Program-made: the position numbers and the translations under genes
Shown: piece by piece, positions 26,520-37,000 of the stretch
Numbering within the stretch: position 1 is the stretch's first letter
How the letters are laid out: each line of letters opens with the position of its first letter
Notes under the pieces: model-generated
Told to the model about the DNA's origin: nothing
The model's database searches: none
Seen by the model: the letters and a program-made list of their open reading frames with translations, nothing else
NCBI RefSeq assembly: GCF_900103665.1
Contig: NZ_FNGY01000007.1
Span: 372,001-436,000, forward strand
DNA: 64,000 bases
Direction of reading: 5' to 3'
Source of the DNA: Pedobacter steynii
GTDB lineage: Bacteria; Bacteroidota; Bacteroidia; Sphingobacteriales; Sphingobacteriaceae

Positions 26520-26558
26520 TGTTCACATTCGGACAGTATTGCTGTACAAATTCGGACA
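26520..26558 (-). promoter_or_regulatory. Two upstream activator sites for a sigma-54 activator
   Basis: On the minus strand, two 16-bp imperfect palindromes of the type TGTNC-N6-GNACA stand at 26543-26558 (TGTCCGAATTTGTACA) and 26520-26535 (TGTCCGAATGTGAACA); 14 of 16 positions agree. They are 23 bp apart (two helical turns) and about 50 bp upstream of the sigma-54 promoter, as expected for an enhancer-binding protein. The activator gene is not in the window. Confidence 0.75.
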
Positions 26559-26578
26559 TGATCGCTCCTGCTAAATCG

Positions 26579-27112
26579 TTATCTTATTTTACTTTGATTT
26601 TCTTTTACCTGATTAAAAGCATTGGAGCCTCCTCTTGGAATGGACAAGGAAGTCCAGCTTTCAGAGCATAACATTTTACCTATAAATACAATTTGTCCGA
26701 TATGGTAAGGATAATGGGCCAGTTGTCTGTTCAATGCTTCAGTTACGGAGTGTTTTTCATGACGGATCAAAATTTCTCTGGCAAGGTCTGTTTCTTTTAG
26801 ATCATAGACCACTGTTAGAAAACATTTCCAGCCTGCATCCCAGCAGCGCAAAAGTTCAGCTCTTGATTGCAGGTCGTTATCAAATTCTGATTCCCGGTTT
26901 CTGTTTTCTTTCTCTCCGTCTGTGGTAAAGAAATCTGTCCACCTGGAGATCATATTTCCGGAAAGGTGTTTCACAATGGTCGCAATGCTGTTGCTTTGAG
27001 GGTCGTACTGCCAAAACAGCTGTTCATCAGAAAGCTGGGCAAAGGTTTTCTCTCCCAATGCTTTATAATATTCCAGCTGATGTTTCACACTTTCCAGATA
27101 ACTTTTAGTCAT
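26579..27112 (-). CDS. DUF1572 family protein (DinB-like)
   Basis: A 177-residue protein of the DinB superfamily, DUF1572 type: MTKSYLESVKHQLEYYKALGEKTFAQL, SNSIATIVKHLSGNMISRWTDFFTTDGEKENRNRESEF (first His), and LNRQLAHYPYHIGQIVFIGKML (metal-binding HYxYHIGQ). It is therefore a likely metal-dependent four-helix-bundle enzyme without a known substrate. It is divergent from nothing on its left except the operator sites of the sigma-54 operon; its stop lies 20 bp from the UAS. It is co-directional with the MFS gene at 27130, 17 bp away. Confidence 0.8.
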   Translation of the reverse strand: MTKSYLESVKHQLEYYKALGEKTFAQLSDEQLFWQYDPQSNSIATIVKHLSGNMISRWTDFFTTDGEKENRNRESEFDNDLQSRAELLRCWDAGWKCFLTVVYDLKETDLAREILIRHEKHSVTEALNRQLAHYPYHIGQIVFIGKMLCSESWTSLSIPRGGSNAFNQVKENQSKIR

Positions 27113-27129
27113 CTGATAAAATTAGAAAA

Positions 27130-28290
27130 TTATTTAGCCAAAACCATCGTTTTGTTTCTGCTGATCAACATCCAGGCAAAAAGTGCCCCTGTTAAGGCCA
27201 TCACCGTCCCTACCCATACCGGGGAGGTATAATCATAACCTGCAGCAAGCGGCAGTCCACCGAGAAAGGCGCCCAATGCATTTCCGATATTGAAACTCGC
27301 CTGACTTACCGAAGCGGCAATCATTTCAGAACCTTTAGCCGTATTGATCATCAGCATTTGAATCGGTGCAGCCAACGCAAACGCAACGGCACCGGTGATA
27401 AAGGTCATCACCAGAGAAAGCACCTGATTGCCGGAAATATAGTGGACGATAAACAAAGTGATGGCCATTGCAATCAATAGAGAAACCGAAGCTTTTGCCG
27501 GAGAGAAACGGTCCGCCAGTTTACCTCCGATAAAGTTCCCGACCAGCATTCCCAAACCTGCAAGCACAAGGATATAAGTAATGGAATCCGGAGAGAAACC
27601 GGAAACATCGGTCAGCAATGGGGCAATATAACTGTACCAGGAGAATAAACCTCCGGTTCCGATAGCGATCATCAGGATGATCAGCCAGGCCTCAGGAAGC
27701 TTGAAAAAAGCAAGTTCTTTTTTTAAATCCCTGTCTTTTGTTGCAGAAAGGTTCGGCATCCAAAGCTTAAGACTTAACAAAGTGATCAGGCCTACAATGA
27801 CGATGATTACAAAGGTATACCTCCAGGAATAGTGATGTCCGATATAAGTTCCCAGGGGAACGCCAATTACATTGGCGATCGTTAAACCGGCAAACATGAG
27901 TGATACGGCTTGTGCTTCTTTTCCTTTTCCGGCAATGCGGCTCGCTACAACAGAACCTACACCAAAGAAGGCACCATGTGGAAGACCGGCCAGAAAACGC
28001 GCGGCAAGCATGGTGGTATAATCCGGAGAGAAAGCGGAAAGGGCATTAAACGCGGTAAACATCACCATCAATGCGAGAAGAATCTTTTTAGGAGGATAGC
28101 TTCCGGCAATGGCAACCAGCACCGGAGCGCCTACCACTACCCCTAAAGCATAAGAAGAAATCAGGTGTCCTGCCTGAGGGATGGTAATGTTCAGATCTTT
28201 GGCAATATCGGGCAACAAACCCATCATTACAAATTCTGTGATGCCAATCCCAAGTCCGCCAAGGGTTAAAGTGAGTAAACTTTTCTTCAT
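27130..28290 (-). CDS. MFS transporter, AraJ type
   Basis: A 386-residue, twelve-helix transporter. The N terminus LTLGGLGIGITEFVMMGLLPDIAKDLNITIPQAGHLISSYALGVVVGAP is the AraJ/YdhP pattern, and the motif-A position reads SYPPKKILLALM; LPHGAFFGVGSVVASRIAGKGKEAQAV is the equivalent of the second family motif. AraJ-type members export arabinose polymers, purines or drugs. A -7 element TAAATTTG lies upstream on the minus strand (28325-28332). It shares its start-helix signature with the MFS gene at 2453, so the two are paralogues of one subfamily. Confidence 0.88.
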   Translation of the reverse strand: MKKSLLTLTLGGLGIGITEFVMMGLLPDIAKDLNITIPQAGHLISSYALGVVVGAPVLVAIAGSYPPKKILLALMVMFTAFNALSAFSPDYTTMLAARFLAGLPHGAFFGVGSVVASRIAGKGKEAQAVSLMFAGLTIANVIGVPLGTYIGHHYSWRYTFVIIVIVGLITLLSLKLWMPNLSATKDRDLKKELAFFKLPEAWLIILMIAIGTGGLFSWYSYIAPLLTDVSGFSPDSITYILVLAGLGMLVGNFIGGKLADRFSPAKASVSLLIAMAITLFIVHYISGNQVLSLVMTFITGAVAFALAAPIQMLMINTAKGSEMIAASVSQASFNIGNALGAFLGGLPLAAGYDYTSPVWVGTVMALTGALFAWMLISRNKTMVLAK

Positions 28291-28338
28291 ATCCAGCTAA
28301 AGTTAGTGTAAAAAATACACCTCGCAAATTTAGCTAAA

Positions 28339-29472
28339 TTAAACAGAGATATTCGTCGTACTTAGGTCATATCGAACCTTAGCAACAACTGGTTTTTTCT
28401 TCTTTTTTCTTTTTTTCCACCAGATGACAAATCCGGTAACCGGCAGACTTGCAGAGATTAAACTGGCAATGCAAGCGATAATTTTACCAAACCAGCCAAA
28501 GAGCTGTCCGGTATGCAGGTTGTAATTTGTAGCCTCATAGAAATCGGCGTTATTAAAATCCTTGTATAACTTTGAACGCAGCAATTGTCCGCTGGTTTCA
28601 TCGAAAAAGAAAGAATTCTGATTTCTTGCCCAGCGATAAGGATACATTGTTCTCAATCGAATTTCTCCATTTTTTCTAACCGATATCGAAGAAGAAGTTA
28701 CTCCCGGATACTGAAGCAATATAGACTGATACATTTGATTATAGCGAACAGCAAGTGGCCCATGATTTTCCTTTTGTGGAACATCTTTCTCTTTCCTGCC
28801 TTCGCTTAATTTGCTGCCGGTGAAAAAGCTGACTCCGGTTTTCACCTCTTTAAAAGCAAAATACAATCCAGATAAAGAAACCACGATTAAAATTCCCGAA
28901 GCATAAAAGCCGAGCACATTGTGAAGGTCATAATTAACTCTTTTAAAAGAGCCCTTCCACTTGATAGAGAGCGACTGCCTTAACAAACGCATTTGATTTG
29001 GGAACCACAGCACGAGCCCCGTCAGCAACATGAACACGAAAATTACCACAGACCAGCGTTGAATAAACTTCCCGGTTTCTCCCAAAAGCAGGGTCATGTG
29101 AATATCTAAAACCACGCTCAGCCAATCCGCCCCTCCTTTATTCACCAACTGACCATCATAGGGATTAAAATAATAAACCCTTTTCTTCTTAGTGCTGACT
29201 GCAACTGTTGCATTAGGCTCAGACTCTGTGATGCGGATCAGGGTAATCTTTTCCTTGGGCGCAAGCTGTTCAAAGTTCCGGATGACCTGATCAAGTCCAA
29301 CAAAAGGCTTTTGCTCAACCAGAACATATTTGTATTCCTTTTGCGTCGCGTCTCTGATCTCTTCTTCGAAAACATACAGACATCCCGTTACGCTGATAAT
29401 AAACACCACCAGCCCGGTACCTAAACCGAGCCAGAGGTGTATTTGCCTTACCGCATTTTTAAATTGCTTCAT
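28339..29472 (-). CDS. PepSY-associated TM helix protein (iron-uptake reductase-like)
   Basis: A 377-residue membrane protein of the PepSY_TM family. Four membrane helices: 1 at about 12-33 (HLWLGLGTGLVVFIISVTGCLYVF), 2 at about 138-160, 3 at about 185-210, 4 at about 335-355 (LISASLPVTGFVIWW), with PepSY-like domains between. Conserved histidines (QIHLWLGLG, DIHMTLLLG, NYDLHNVLGFY, NYNLHTGQLFGW) fit haem ligation, as in FhuF-independent ferric-siderophore reductases in the inner membrane. The gene follows the TonB receptor gene by 8 bp. The C terminus is a KKRKKKKK basic tail. A second receptor/PepSY pair is at 57719-61341. Confidence 0.85.
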   Translation of the reverse strand: MKQFKNAVRQIHLWLGLGTGLVVFIISVTGCLYVFEEEIRDATQKEYKYVLVEQKPFVGLDQVIRNFEQLAPKEKITLIRITESEPNATVAVSTKKKRVYYFNPYDGQLVNKGGADWLSVVLDIHMTLLLGETGKFIQRWSVVIFVFMLLTGLVLWFPNQMRLLRQSLSIKWKGSFKRVNYDLHNVLGFYASGILIVVSLSGLYFAFKEVKTGVSFFTGSKLSEGRKEKDVPQKENHGPLAVRYNQMYQSILLQYPGVTSSSISVRKNGEIRLRTMYPYRWARNQNSFFFDETSGQLLRSKLYKDFNNADFYEATNYNLHTGQLFGWFGKIIACIASLISASLPVTGFVIWWKKRKKKKKPVVAKVRYDLSTTNISV

Positions 29473-29480
29473 TGTTTTTA

Positions 29481-31832
29481 TTAAAAAGCATAACCCACAG
29501 CAAGGTTAAATCTTCGTCCGTTACCTCTGGCATAATTAAGACCAGAGCCATAGAACTGAGATATGCTCGGATAATAGGTTTTATTTAAAACGTTTTCGAT
29601 TCCAAGATTCAGGCGTAATGCCTCGTTCACCTTGTATGCTGCCGCGAAATTAAATAAATCATATGATTTTACGGGACCTTCACCAATCAGGTAAACACCC
29701 GTCTTTTCATTGCGTTTAAAACGGTCTCTGTTTCCAACACGCATCCAGTTCAGGTCTACACTCAGGTTTTTCAATCCAGAATACCTGATGTAAGCAGTAG
29801 TTTTAGAAGGAGGAATCCTCGTGCTGTTCAGGTAAACATCCGTTGATCCGTCGAATTTACCATCGTCATCTACATCTCCTTTGCCTTCTACCTTCGCATA
29901 ATTACCACCAATCAGCAAGCCTTCTATTATTGGATAATCAGCCTGAATTTCAAAGCCGTACACCCTTTCCGGAATTCGTTGAGAAATGTATCTCCCATCC
30001 ACTTCAAGCAGGTTTGCCCCTAATTTTGAGGTACTGATATAATAGGCAGCGCTGAAGTTTAGTTTCTCTATGGTACTGCTGAAACCGGCTTCATAATTGT
30101 TGACAATAATTGGTTTTGTTTCCAGCTGGGCTAAAGTATTACTTGTCGCCACCCTAAGTACCCTTCCTACTTCAAATACAGAAAAAGACTGGGCATAACT
30201 TACAAATGGGTTAAACACTTTCCAGGCAGAATACCTTGCTCCGGCATTAAATACAAAAGCATTGTAATTTAAGGTTCCACCTTTTACCGCTACATTTCCA
30301 TTTCCTTTAGCATCGAGAAGTGTCCTGAAATCACCCACCTTGATGTTCATGTTTTCTGACCTTAATCCTGCTTTAATCGTCAGATCGGTCAGGATATTAG
30401 CGGTTGCCTGAACATAAGGAGCAACATTCAGCATGTTCATTTTTGGCACCCATGTCCTGCCATCTACCAGGTTTTGAGCGGTCTTGTCATTCAACAGATC
30501 CAGACCATAATTTACCTGCATCAGCACCTGTGGAGAGAGCGAGAATGGCGTATTTAAATTTAAACGTGCTCCTTTTTTTGTCGACAACAAGGCCGACTGT
30601 CCACCTCCTGCAAAGGAAGCACTATTGGAATAAATGGTATAAAAATCCTGATAATATACATTAGCGGTAAGGTCTGTGTTCCCTACTATTTGCTTGCTGG
30701 TATATTGAAGGTTTGCATTGTGATTGAAACGGGTTCCTTCATCTACTCCCGGTCTGTCGCCCCGCACACCGATGGCTGGGGACACCTGGTAAACTCCGGC
30801 TTTATTCACATAACGGGAATCCTGTCTGGAGCTAAAATAGTTGTACATCAGGTCCAAACGTTGTTTTTCAGAAATGTCGTAGCCGAGTTTTACAAAACCA
30901 TTGTAAGATTTTGTTTCTCCGAGACCATACTCAGGCGAGATGACCAGTCCTTCGGCATCGCGGGATACCCCTGTTTTCTCGTACATGCCACTTACCAGAT
31001 AATCGAACTTTTTCAGTTTACCATAGAACTGCTGCGTTGCACGGTAGCCAATGGTACTGTCGCCTTTTGTATTACCGGTAAGCCCGATTTGTGAATATCC
31101 ACCAAATGTTTTTCCGGCATTGCCTTTTTTAGTGATGTAATTGATCAATCCACCTTCTGCACCATTTCCATAAATGGCAGTTGCGCCTTTGATCACTTCT
31201 ACCCGTTCAATCACAGAAGGGTCAATGCTTCGGATGTCTCTTCCTCCTGCCCTTAACGGCGTAGATTGAGGAATTCCATCGATCAGAACCAATACATTTC
31301 TACCGCGCAGGGTTTGTCCGGAATTTCCGGTTTGATTGGTAGCCATACCCAATCCCGGAACGCTGTACGATAGAATATTTGCCAGGTTAGGACTGATGAT
31401 AGACTGTGTGCTGATGTCTTTTGCTGTTAGTATCGTTACTGAAGAAGGCGTCTGCGACAATGATTCTGCCCTTCTGCTGGCAGAAACGATCACCTCCGAC
31501 AAGTCTGCATGCTGTTCTTTTAGGATAACCTGAAGATCTGTAGTCCCTGCTGCTGAGACAGACACTTCTTTTTGTTGTTTTTCATATCCGGTTATAGAGA
31601 TTGTCAACGTATAATTTCCAGCTGGAATTCCGCCAAATATAAACTTGCCATTCTTATCTGAGCTCGTTTTCAGACCCAGTTTTTTGATGCTGATATTAGA
31701 AAAAGGTAGGTTTTGATTTAATGAATCGGTTACTGTTCCTGTAATTGTTCCTTTGCCAGACTGGGCAAATAGATTCCAGGGTAAAAAGAACACAGAGAGC
31801 GCTGCAAATAAAAGTAAAGGTTTAAGCTTCAT
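29481..31832 (-). CDS. TonB-dependent siderophore receptor
   Basis: A 783-residue outer-membrane receptor. Signal peptide (ending near LFAQ), a carboxypeptidase-regulatory-like domain (GTVTDSLNQNLPFSNISIKKLG, about 28-112), a plug with LSEVIVSASRRAESLSQTPSSVTILT (about 120-145) and IERVEVIKGATAIYGNGAEGGLINYITKK (about 205-240), and a 22-strand barrel closing with the terminal aromatic NLAVGYAF. The TonB box probably lies at the start of the plug. Coupling to the PepSY protein points to ferric siderophore uptake; the ligand is unknown. Its promoter contains a likely iron-type operator. Confidence 0.88.
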   Translation of the reverse strand: MKLKPLLLFAALSVFFLPWNLFAQSGKGTITGTVTDSLNQNLPFSNISIKKLGLKTSSDKNGKFIFGGIPAGNYTLTISITGYEKQQKEVSVSAAGTTDLQVILKEQHADLSEVIVSASRRAESLSQTPSSVTILTAKDISTQSIISPNLANILSYSVPGLGMATNQTGNSGQTLRGRNVLVLIDGIPQSTPLRAGGRDIRSIDPSVIERVEVIKGATAIYGNGAEGGLINYITKKGNAGKTFGGYSQIGLTGNTKGDSTIGYRATQQFYGKLKKFDYLVSGMYEKTGVSRDAEGLVISPEYGLGETKSYNGFVKLGYDISEKQRLDLMYNYFSSRQDSRYVNKAGVYQVSPAIGVRGDRPGVDEGTRFNHNANLQYTSKQIVGNTDLTANVYYQDFYTIYSNSASFAGGGQSALLSTKKGARLNLNTPFSLSPQVLMQVNYGLDLLNDKTAQNLVDGRTWVPKMNMLNVAPYVQATANILTDLTIKAGLRSENMNIKVGDFRTLLDAKGNGNVAVKGGTLNYNAFVFNAGARYSAWKVFNPFVSYAQSFSVFEVGRVLRVATSNTLAQLETKPIIVNNYEAGFSSTIEKLNFSAAYYISTSKLGANLLEVDGRYISQRIPERVYGFEIQADYPIIEGLLIGGNYAKVEGKGDVDDDGKFDGSTDVYLNSTRIPPSKTTAYIRYSGLKNLSVDLNWMRVGNRDRFKRNEKTGVYLIGEGPVKSYDLFNFAAAYKVNEALRLNLGIENVLNKTYYPSISQFYGSGLNYARGNGRRFNLAVGYAF

Positions 31833-31851
31833 GTATGGAGGTTTTGAGCGG

Positions 31852-31888
31852 CAAAGATAGATTAATTTAGATTAATTACAAATAGAAC
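31852..31888 (-). promoter_or_regulatory. Promoter and operator of the receptor/PepSY operon
   Basis: On the minus strand a -33 TTTG (31879-31882) and a -7 TATCTTTG (31852-31859) are 19 bp apart, a textbook Bacteroidota promoter. The spacer consists of ATTAATCTAAATTAAT-type repeats (31858-31876), suitable as an operator. The segment 31869-31888 recurs before the second receptor/PepSY operon with 18 of 20 identities. Confidence 0.7.
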
Positions 31889-32013
31889 AACACCTTGCTT
31901 TCTATCCTGTTCTTTGAGCTAATTCATTTTTTTTCAAACACTTTGAAAAATCAGGTGTTGCTATACCAAAGGGTAACATCCCCGTTATATGTGATCTACA
32001 AAAACATAATCCT

Positions 32014-32412
32014 ATGAAATACAATAATTTTCGAAAAGCAATCTCTTCTTTAACGACTCAGAAATCAGATTCAACATTGCCTGTAGTGGCGCTTCTGACC
32101 GGACTCGCAGTAGGTGCTGTTATTGGTGTGCTGTTTGCGCCTGAAAGAGGAACTGATATCAGGACCAGGATTTCGGATAAGGCAAAAGGCCTCTCCGATA
32201 CGGCGAAAGATAAATTGCAAACGGTAAAAAATAAACTCCGGACAAATGGCCAGGAATTATCTGACCTGAAAGAAGAAGTGGTTGATAAAGTAAAGTCTAA
32301 AGCGAAAGCAGCAGAAGACCTGAAAGACGAAGTGCTGGATGAGGCTAAGTCCAAAGCTAAAGACCTTGCGGCTGATGTGAAATCAGCAGCCAATGAAGTG
32401 AAAAACAGCTAA
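32014..32412 (+). CDS. YtxH domain-containing protein
   Basis: A 132-residue protein with one membrane helix (about 20-40, VVALLTGLAVGAVIGVLFAPERG) with the Gly-rich, APxxG ending typical of YtxH, followed by a long Lys/Ala/Glu-rich amphipathic helix built from KSKAKAAEDLKDEV and KSKAKDLAADVK-type repeats. YtxH proteins are general-stress membrane proteins of unknown activity. The start ATG lies about 180 bp from the divergent receptor gene. A strong hairpin terminator follows. Confidence 0.82.
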   Translation: MKYNNFRKAISSLTTQKSDSTLPVVALLTGLAVGAVIGVLFAPERGTDIRTRISDKAKGLSDTAKDKLQTVKNKLRTNGQELSDLKEEVVDKVKSKAKAAEDLKDEVLDEAKSKAKDLAADVKSAANEVKNS

Positions 32413-32424
32413 TACCAATTATAA

Positions 32425-32483
32425 AAAATACCGTTTGGATTAGACACATCAAAAAGATAGGCATCAAATCCAAACGGTATTTT
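32425..32483 (+). terminator. Long-stem hairpin after the YtxH gene
   Basis: A perfect 17-bp stem (32425-32441 AAAATACCGTTTGGATT with 32467-32483) encloses a 25-nt loop and ends in TTTTAATT. It lies between the convergent YtxH and MFS genes and may act in both directions. Confidence 0.75.
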
Positions 32484-32546
32484 AATTCTGCATGCAGTTT
32501 ATCGTCAATTCTCCCTACGAAGCCAGTCCATGGATTAATGCCTGCG

Positions 32547-33701
32547 CTAATCTTTCACCTGATCTGCCAGCTTTTGGTGGTTAAAAAACAACCTCGTGAT
32601 CGGGATCAGCAACAATCCGCATAATGCAAAAATGATAAAAGAAACCCTCAGATTAAAAGCATGTGCGAGGTAACCGATCAATGGCGGGCCCAATAGCATC
32701 CCTGTAATAGAATAGGTAGCAATAATAGAGATCGCCATTCCCGGAGAATACTTTTTTGAGGCTCCTGCCAGTGCGTAAGACATAGGAATGATGGAAGCAG
32801 TACCAAAACCTACCAATGAAAAACCAGCCATGGCCGTCCAGAAGGTGGGGAAAATAATGGCGAGGCTAATTCCGGAGATGATAAATGCTGCGCTCATGAT
32901 ATAGGTTTTCGGCATCCCAAATCTGCCAATAATAAAGTCTGACAGAAACCTGGAAGCCGCCATAAAAGTCATAAAGACCAGGTAGCCATACGTAAAGATT
33001 TCTACTTTGATAATTTCCTGAAAATAGATTCCACTCCAGTCGAACATCCCTCCTTCGCAAATTGCACATAGAAAAACGACAATTCCAAGATAAAAAATAT
33101 AGGGATCAGGTTTACTCAGAATCAGCTTGTTTCCTGTTTTTGAACGATCACCGCCAAGTAAAAACTGATAAGAATACACCGTTACCAATAGCATAATGGC
33201 CGCTACAATAGCAAAATGAAGATGAATAGATACATTTAAGCTTAACAATAAGGTAGAGAGCAAAATCCCCGCGATTCCGCCAATACTCCAATATCCATGA
33301 AAAGAACCAATGATCTTCTTTTCAAATTGCTTCTGCAGGGTTAATGCCTGCGTGTTTACGGAAATGTTAAATATCCGCGTGGTAAAAGCAAACAGGACGA
33401 CGGCCACAACAAGGCTATAGACATTTTGTGCAAAGCCAATTAATGCCAGAGAAAAAGCATTCAACGCATATCCGCCAGCCAATGGCACTCTACTGTTAAA
33501 CCTGGAAATCAACCATCCTGAAATGGGAAGGCCCAGCAACGACCCCACCGGCAGTGCCAGTAAGATACTCCCCAGCTCCGCCTCATTAAAGTCGAACGTC
33601 GTCTTTATCGTCGGAATTCTCGATGCCCAGGTAGCAAAGCTAAAACCTGAAATAAAAAAGAACAGACTTAAAAAGAAACGATGTTTTTGCTTGGAAATCA
33701 T
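32547..33701 (-). CDS. MFS transporter
   Basis: A 384-residue twelve-helix transporter. The start MISKQKHRFFLSLFFFISGFSFATWASRIPTIKTTFDFNEAELGSILLALPVG is that of the FucP/YfmO-like or 'fucose permease' group, with a motif-A-like SRFNSRVPL segment between helices 2 and 3 and FGMPKTYIM in the second half. Such proteins in Bacteroidota usually carry sugars or drugs. A -7 element TAAATTTG stands at 33721-33728 on the minus strand. There is no linked regulator. Confidence 0.82.
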   Translation of the reverse strand: MISKQKHRFFLSLFFFISGFSFATWASRIPTIKTTFDFNEAELGSILLALPVGSLLGLPISGWLISRFNSRVPLAGGYALNAFSLALIGFAQNVYSLVVAVVLFAFTTRIFNISVNTQALTLQKQFEKKIIGSFHGYWSIGGIAGILLSTLLLSLNVSIHLHFAIVAAIMLLVTVYSYQFLLGGDRSKTGNKLILSKPDPYIFYLGIVVFLCAICEGGMFDWSGIYFQEIIKVEIFTYGYLVFMTFMAASRFLSDFIIGRFGMPKTYIMSAAFIISGISLAIIFPTFWTAMAGFSLVGFGTASIIPMSYALAGASKKYSPGMAISIIATYSITGMLLGPPLIGYLAHAFNLRVSFIIFALCGLLLIPITRLFFNHQKLADQVKD

Positions 33702-34013
33702 TGGGGTTATTTTTATCCTGCAAATTTAGCAATTCATTTCGGTCCCTCCCTTCAATCAGCCATAGAATATAGATTTCATTCGTTAAACACCGATCACGAT
33801 GTAATCGTTTGGAGATAAATCGCTCCAGAATCCTAAAATCAAAATATATCTAAACAGAGAATCAATAACCTAATAAACTGGCTATCAGTTCAATTTACTC
33901 AAAAAATGGTTATTTATACCCGGAAACTGGCATTCTTACCTGAATAATATGCTTATGTATTAAAAAAGTAAAATTATTTTTATATTGCAATATTATTAAC
34001 TAACCTTATTTTT
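33702..34013. other. Intergenic region between MFS and susC
   Basis: 312 bp without a gene. It holds the -7 element of the MFS gene (33721-33728) and an increasingly AT-rich leader before the susC start, where ATTATTTTTATATTGC may be the promoter. No inverted repeat, sigma/anti-sigma gene or other regulator is visible. Confidence 0.5.
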
Positions 34014-37000
34014 ATGAAAAAAATCTTACTAAGCTTGTTTGTTTTCATGCTAATCGCAGGAACTACGGTTGCACAAAACCGGACAATCACAGGTACAGTT
34101 ACAGACCAATCAGATGGCAGACCACTGCCAGGAGTCAGCGTACGCGCTAAAGGAGCGGTGGGCGGATCTCAAACCAGTTCAGATGGAAAATACTCCTTAA
34201 GTGTTCCTCAGGGAGCCACTTCATTAGAGTTTTCTTACATAGGATACACCACTCAATCAAAGCCCATTTCTACTGGAAATGTAATTAATGTAGTACTTCA
34301 GGCCAATGCGACAGAACTCGGAGAAGTCATCGTTATTGCCTACGGTACGGCTACCAAGGAGTCTTTTACCGGTTCCGTGGGTGTAGTAAAAGCAGCAGAC
34401 CTTAAAGACAGACCGGTAACGTCTGTAGATAAAGCCCTTCAGGGTACAGTTCCGGGACTAGTTGTTAAAAGTTCATCAGGACAGCCAGGATCTGTATCCC
34501 AAATCAGGCTGAGAGGGGTTGGTTCGATCAACTCTTCTGCTGAACCTTTATATGTTATTGATGGTGTTCCGATTACTGTTGGTGGTGACATTAGTATGTT
34601 AAGTGCTTCCAGCAATCAATCAACAAACATTTTATCGACCTTAAACTCGGAAGACATAGAGTCTATCTCGGTATTAAAAGATGCTGCTTCGGCAGCCCTA
34701 TACGGCTCGAAAGCTGCAAACGGGGTACTTATCATCACTACAAAAAAAGGAAAAGCAGGTAAAACAAAAATCCAGGCAGGTGCTACCTTTGGTTATTCTG
34801 ATCTTGCTGTAAAACAGCATGAATTATTAAATGCCTCGGAATATTTTGGTATTTACTGGGATGCCAATTACAAAAAAAATATTGATGCCGGACAGGCTCC
34901 TGCCCTGGCTACTACAAATGCCAATAAACAAACCATTAGTATCCTTGGCGCCAATCCCTACAATACACCAACTCCCTATTCAGCACAAGGTACTTTAAGC
35001 AACGGTGCTGCACTTCTTTATGATACCGACTGGAGAAAGGCAGTATTACGTACTGGTAAAAACAAAGATTACAATGTAAGCGCAAGCGGAGGATCAGAAA
35101 CTACTAAATTCTACATATCCGGAGGATATTTTGATCAGGAAGGTATTGCTTTAGCTTCTTCATTCAAACGTTATTCTGCTAAACTGAATGTAGAAAATAA
35201 AGCTACTGATTTCCTAACCTTAGGAATGTATAGTACGCTTTCTTATACTGATCAGCAAGCACCTTCCGGAGGCACTAACGGGTCAAGCTTACTAGGCTTC
35301 ACCAATAACGTATCAAATGTTTATTCTCTATATGCAAGAAATGCCGATGGATCAATTAAATATGATGTAAAAGGAGAGCCGGTTTATGCTTTCGATAACA
35401 AAATATTTAAAGATTATAACCCGGTTTTTTTAAGTAAAAATGATAAATTTTCTACCCAAACAGCCAGAGTCCTGACATCTGCATTTGCAGAAATCTCTTT
35501 CCTGAAGGATTTTAAATTCAAATCAATCTTTACGGTAGATTACGTTACCAACCGAGAGCTTTTATTTTACAACATGGAGCACGGCGACGGTGTTGCTGTT
35601 GGAGGAAGGGCATCCCGTTTCTCTGCCAGAAACCTTGGATTAAACATTACCAATACCCTGACTTACAATAAAAAAATCGGAGAACATGCATTTGATGTCC
35701 TTTTAGGTCAGGAAGCATCAAAAACGAATTATGACTTAATGAATGCTGCAGGAACAGGCTTTCCTTTTCCAGGAGTTTATGAGTTAAGATCTTCTTCTAA
35801 AGCAGCCACAGCTGATTCTTACCAAACAGACATCGCGCGCCCAGGTTATTTCTCCAGGGTTAACTATGCTTATAACAACAAATATTTTCTATCTGCCAGT
35901 GTTAGAAGAGATGCATCATCAGTTTTTGGAACAGAGTCCAAATGGGGTACTTTCTGGTCAGTTGGCGGTGCATGGAGATTGAAGCAGGAATCCTTCTTAC
36001 AGGATGTAACCTGGTTGACTGAGTTAAAGTTAAGAGCTAACTATGGAACAGGTGGTAATGACAGGTTCATTTCTACAAATAATGAACTGTCTAATTATGC
36101 TGCTCTGGATTTATTTGAACTTGGATTCAACTATAATGGCCAGGGTGGAACTTCATACAGTCAGCTTGGAAATCCATTCCTGAGATGGGAGAAAAATGCC
36201 AATACCGATTTCGCCTTGGAGTTTCGCTTATTCAATCGCTTAAATGGAGAAGTTGTTTACTATAAAAGAGCTTCAGATGGACTTTTATTCGCCCAGCCAT
36301 TATCCATGGTAACCGGATTTAAATCTGTCAATACCAATCTTGCCTCGATGAACAATCGTGGTATAGAGGTGAACCTTAACGCCGATGCGATCACCAGTGA
36401 GGATTTCAGCTGGAATGTTGGTTTAAACTTCGCAAGAAACACCAATAAAATCACCAAATTAAGTCAGCCTACAGTGATCAGCGGATCAAAAAGATTCAAA
36501 GTCGGAGGAGACCTTTACCGCTATTTCATTCAGGAGTATGCAGGTGTTGATCCTGCAACCGGAAGCGCACAGTGGTATAAAGATCAAACTGACGCAAATG
36601 GAGTAACCACCAAAGTGAAGACAAGTGTCTACACTGAAGCGACCAATTATGAACAAGGATCGGCTTTTCCAAAACTAACCGGAGGATTCAACAACAGATT
36701 TACCTATAAAGGTTTTGACCTTGGATTTATGGTTTATTTCAGCATTGGAGGAAAAATTATGGACAACAATTACCAAGCCTTATCAAGGGATGGTGCAAGC
36801 CCTGGAAGTCAGTTATCCAGAGATGCACTAAATGCCTGGAAAAATGTCGGAGACATCACCAATACACCAAAATTTGTCATATCCAACACCTCAAACAGTG
36901 CACAACGATCAACCCGCTATTTATTTGATGCTACTTATGCAAGGTTAAAAACAGTTTCTCTTGGCTACTCATTACCTAAAAACCTGGTGAGTAAGACTGG

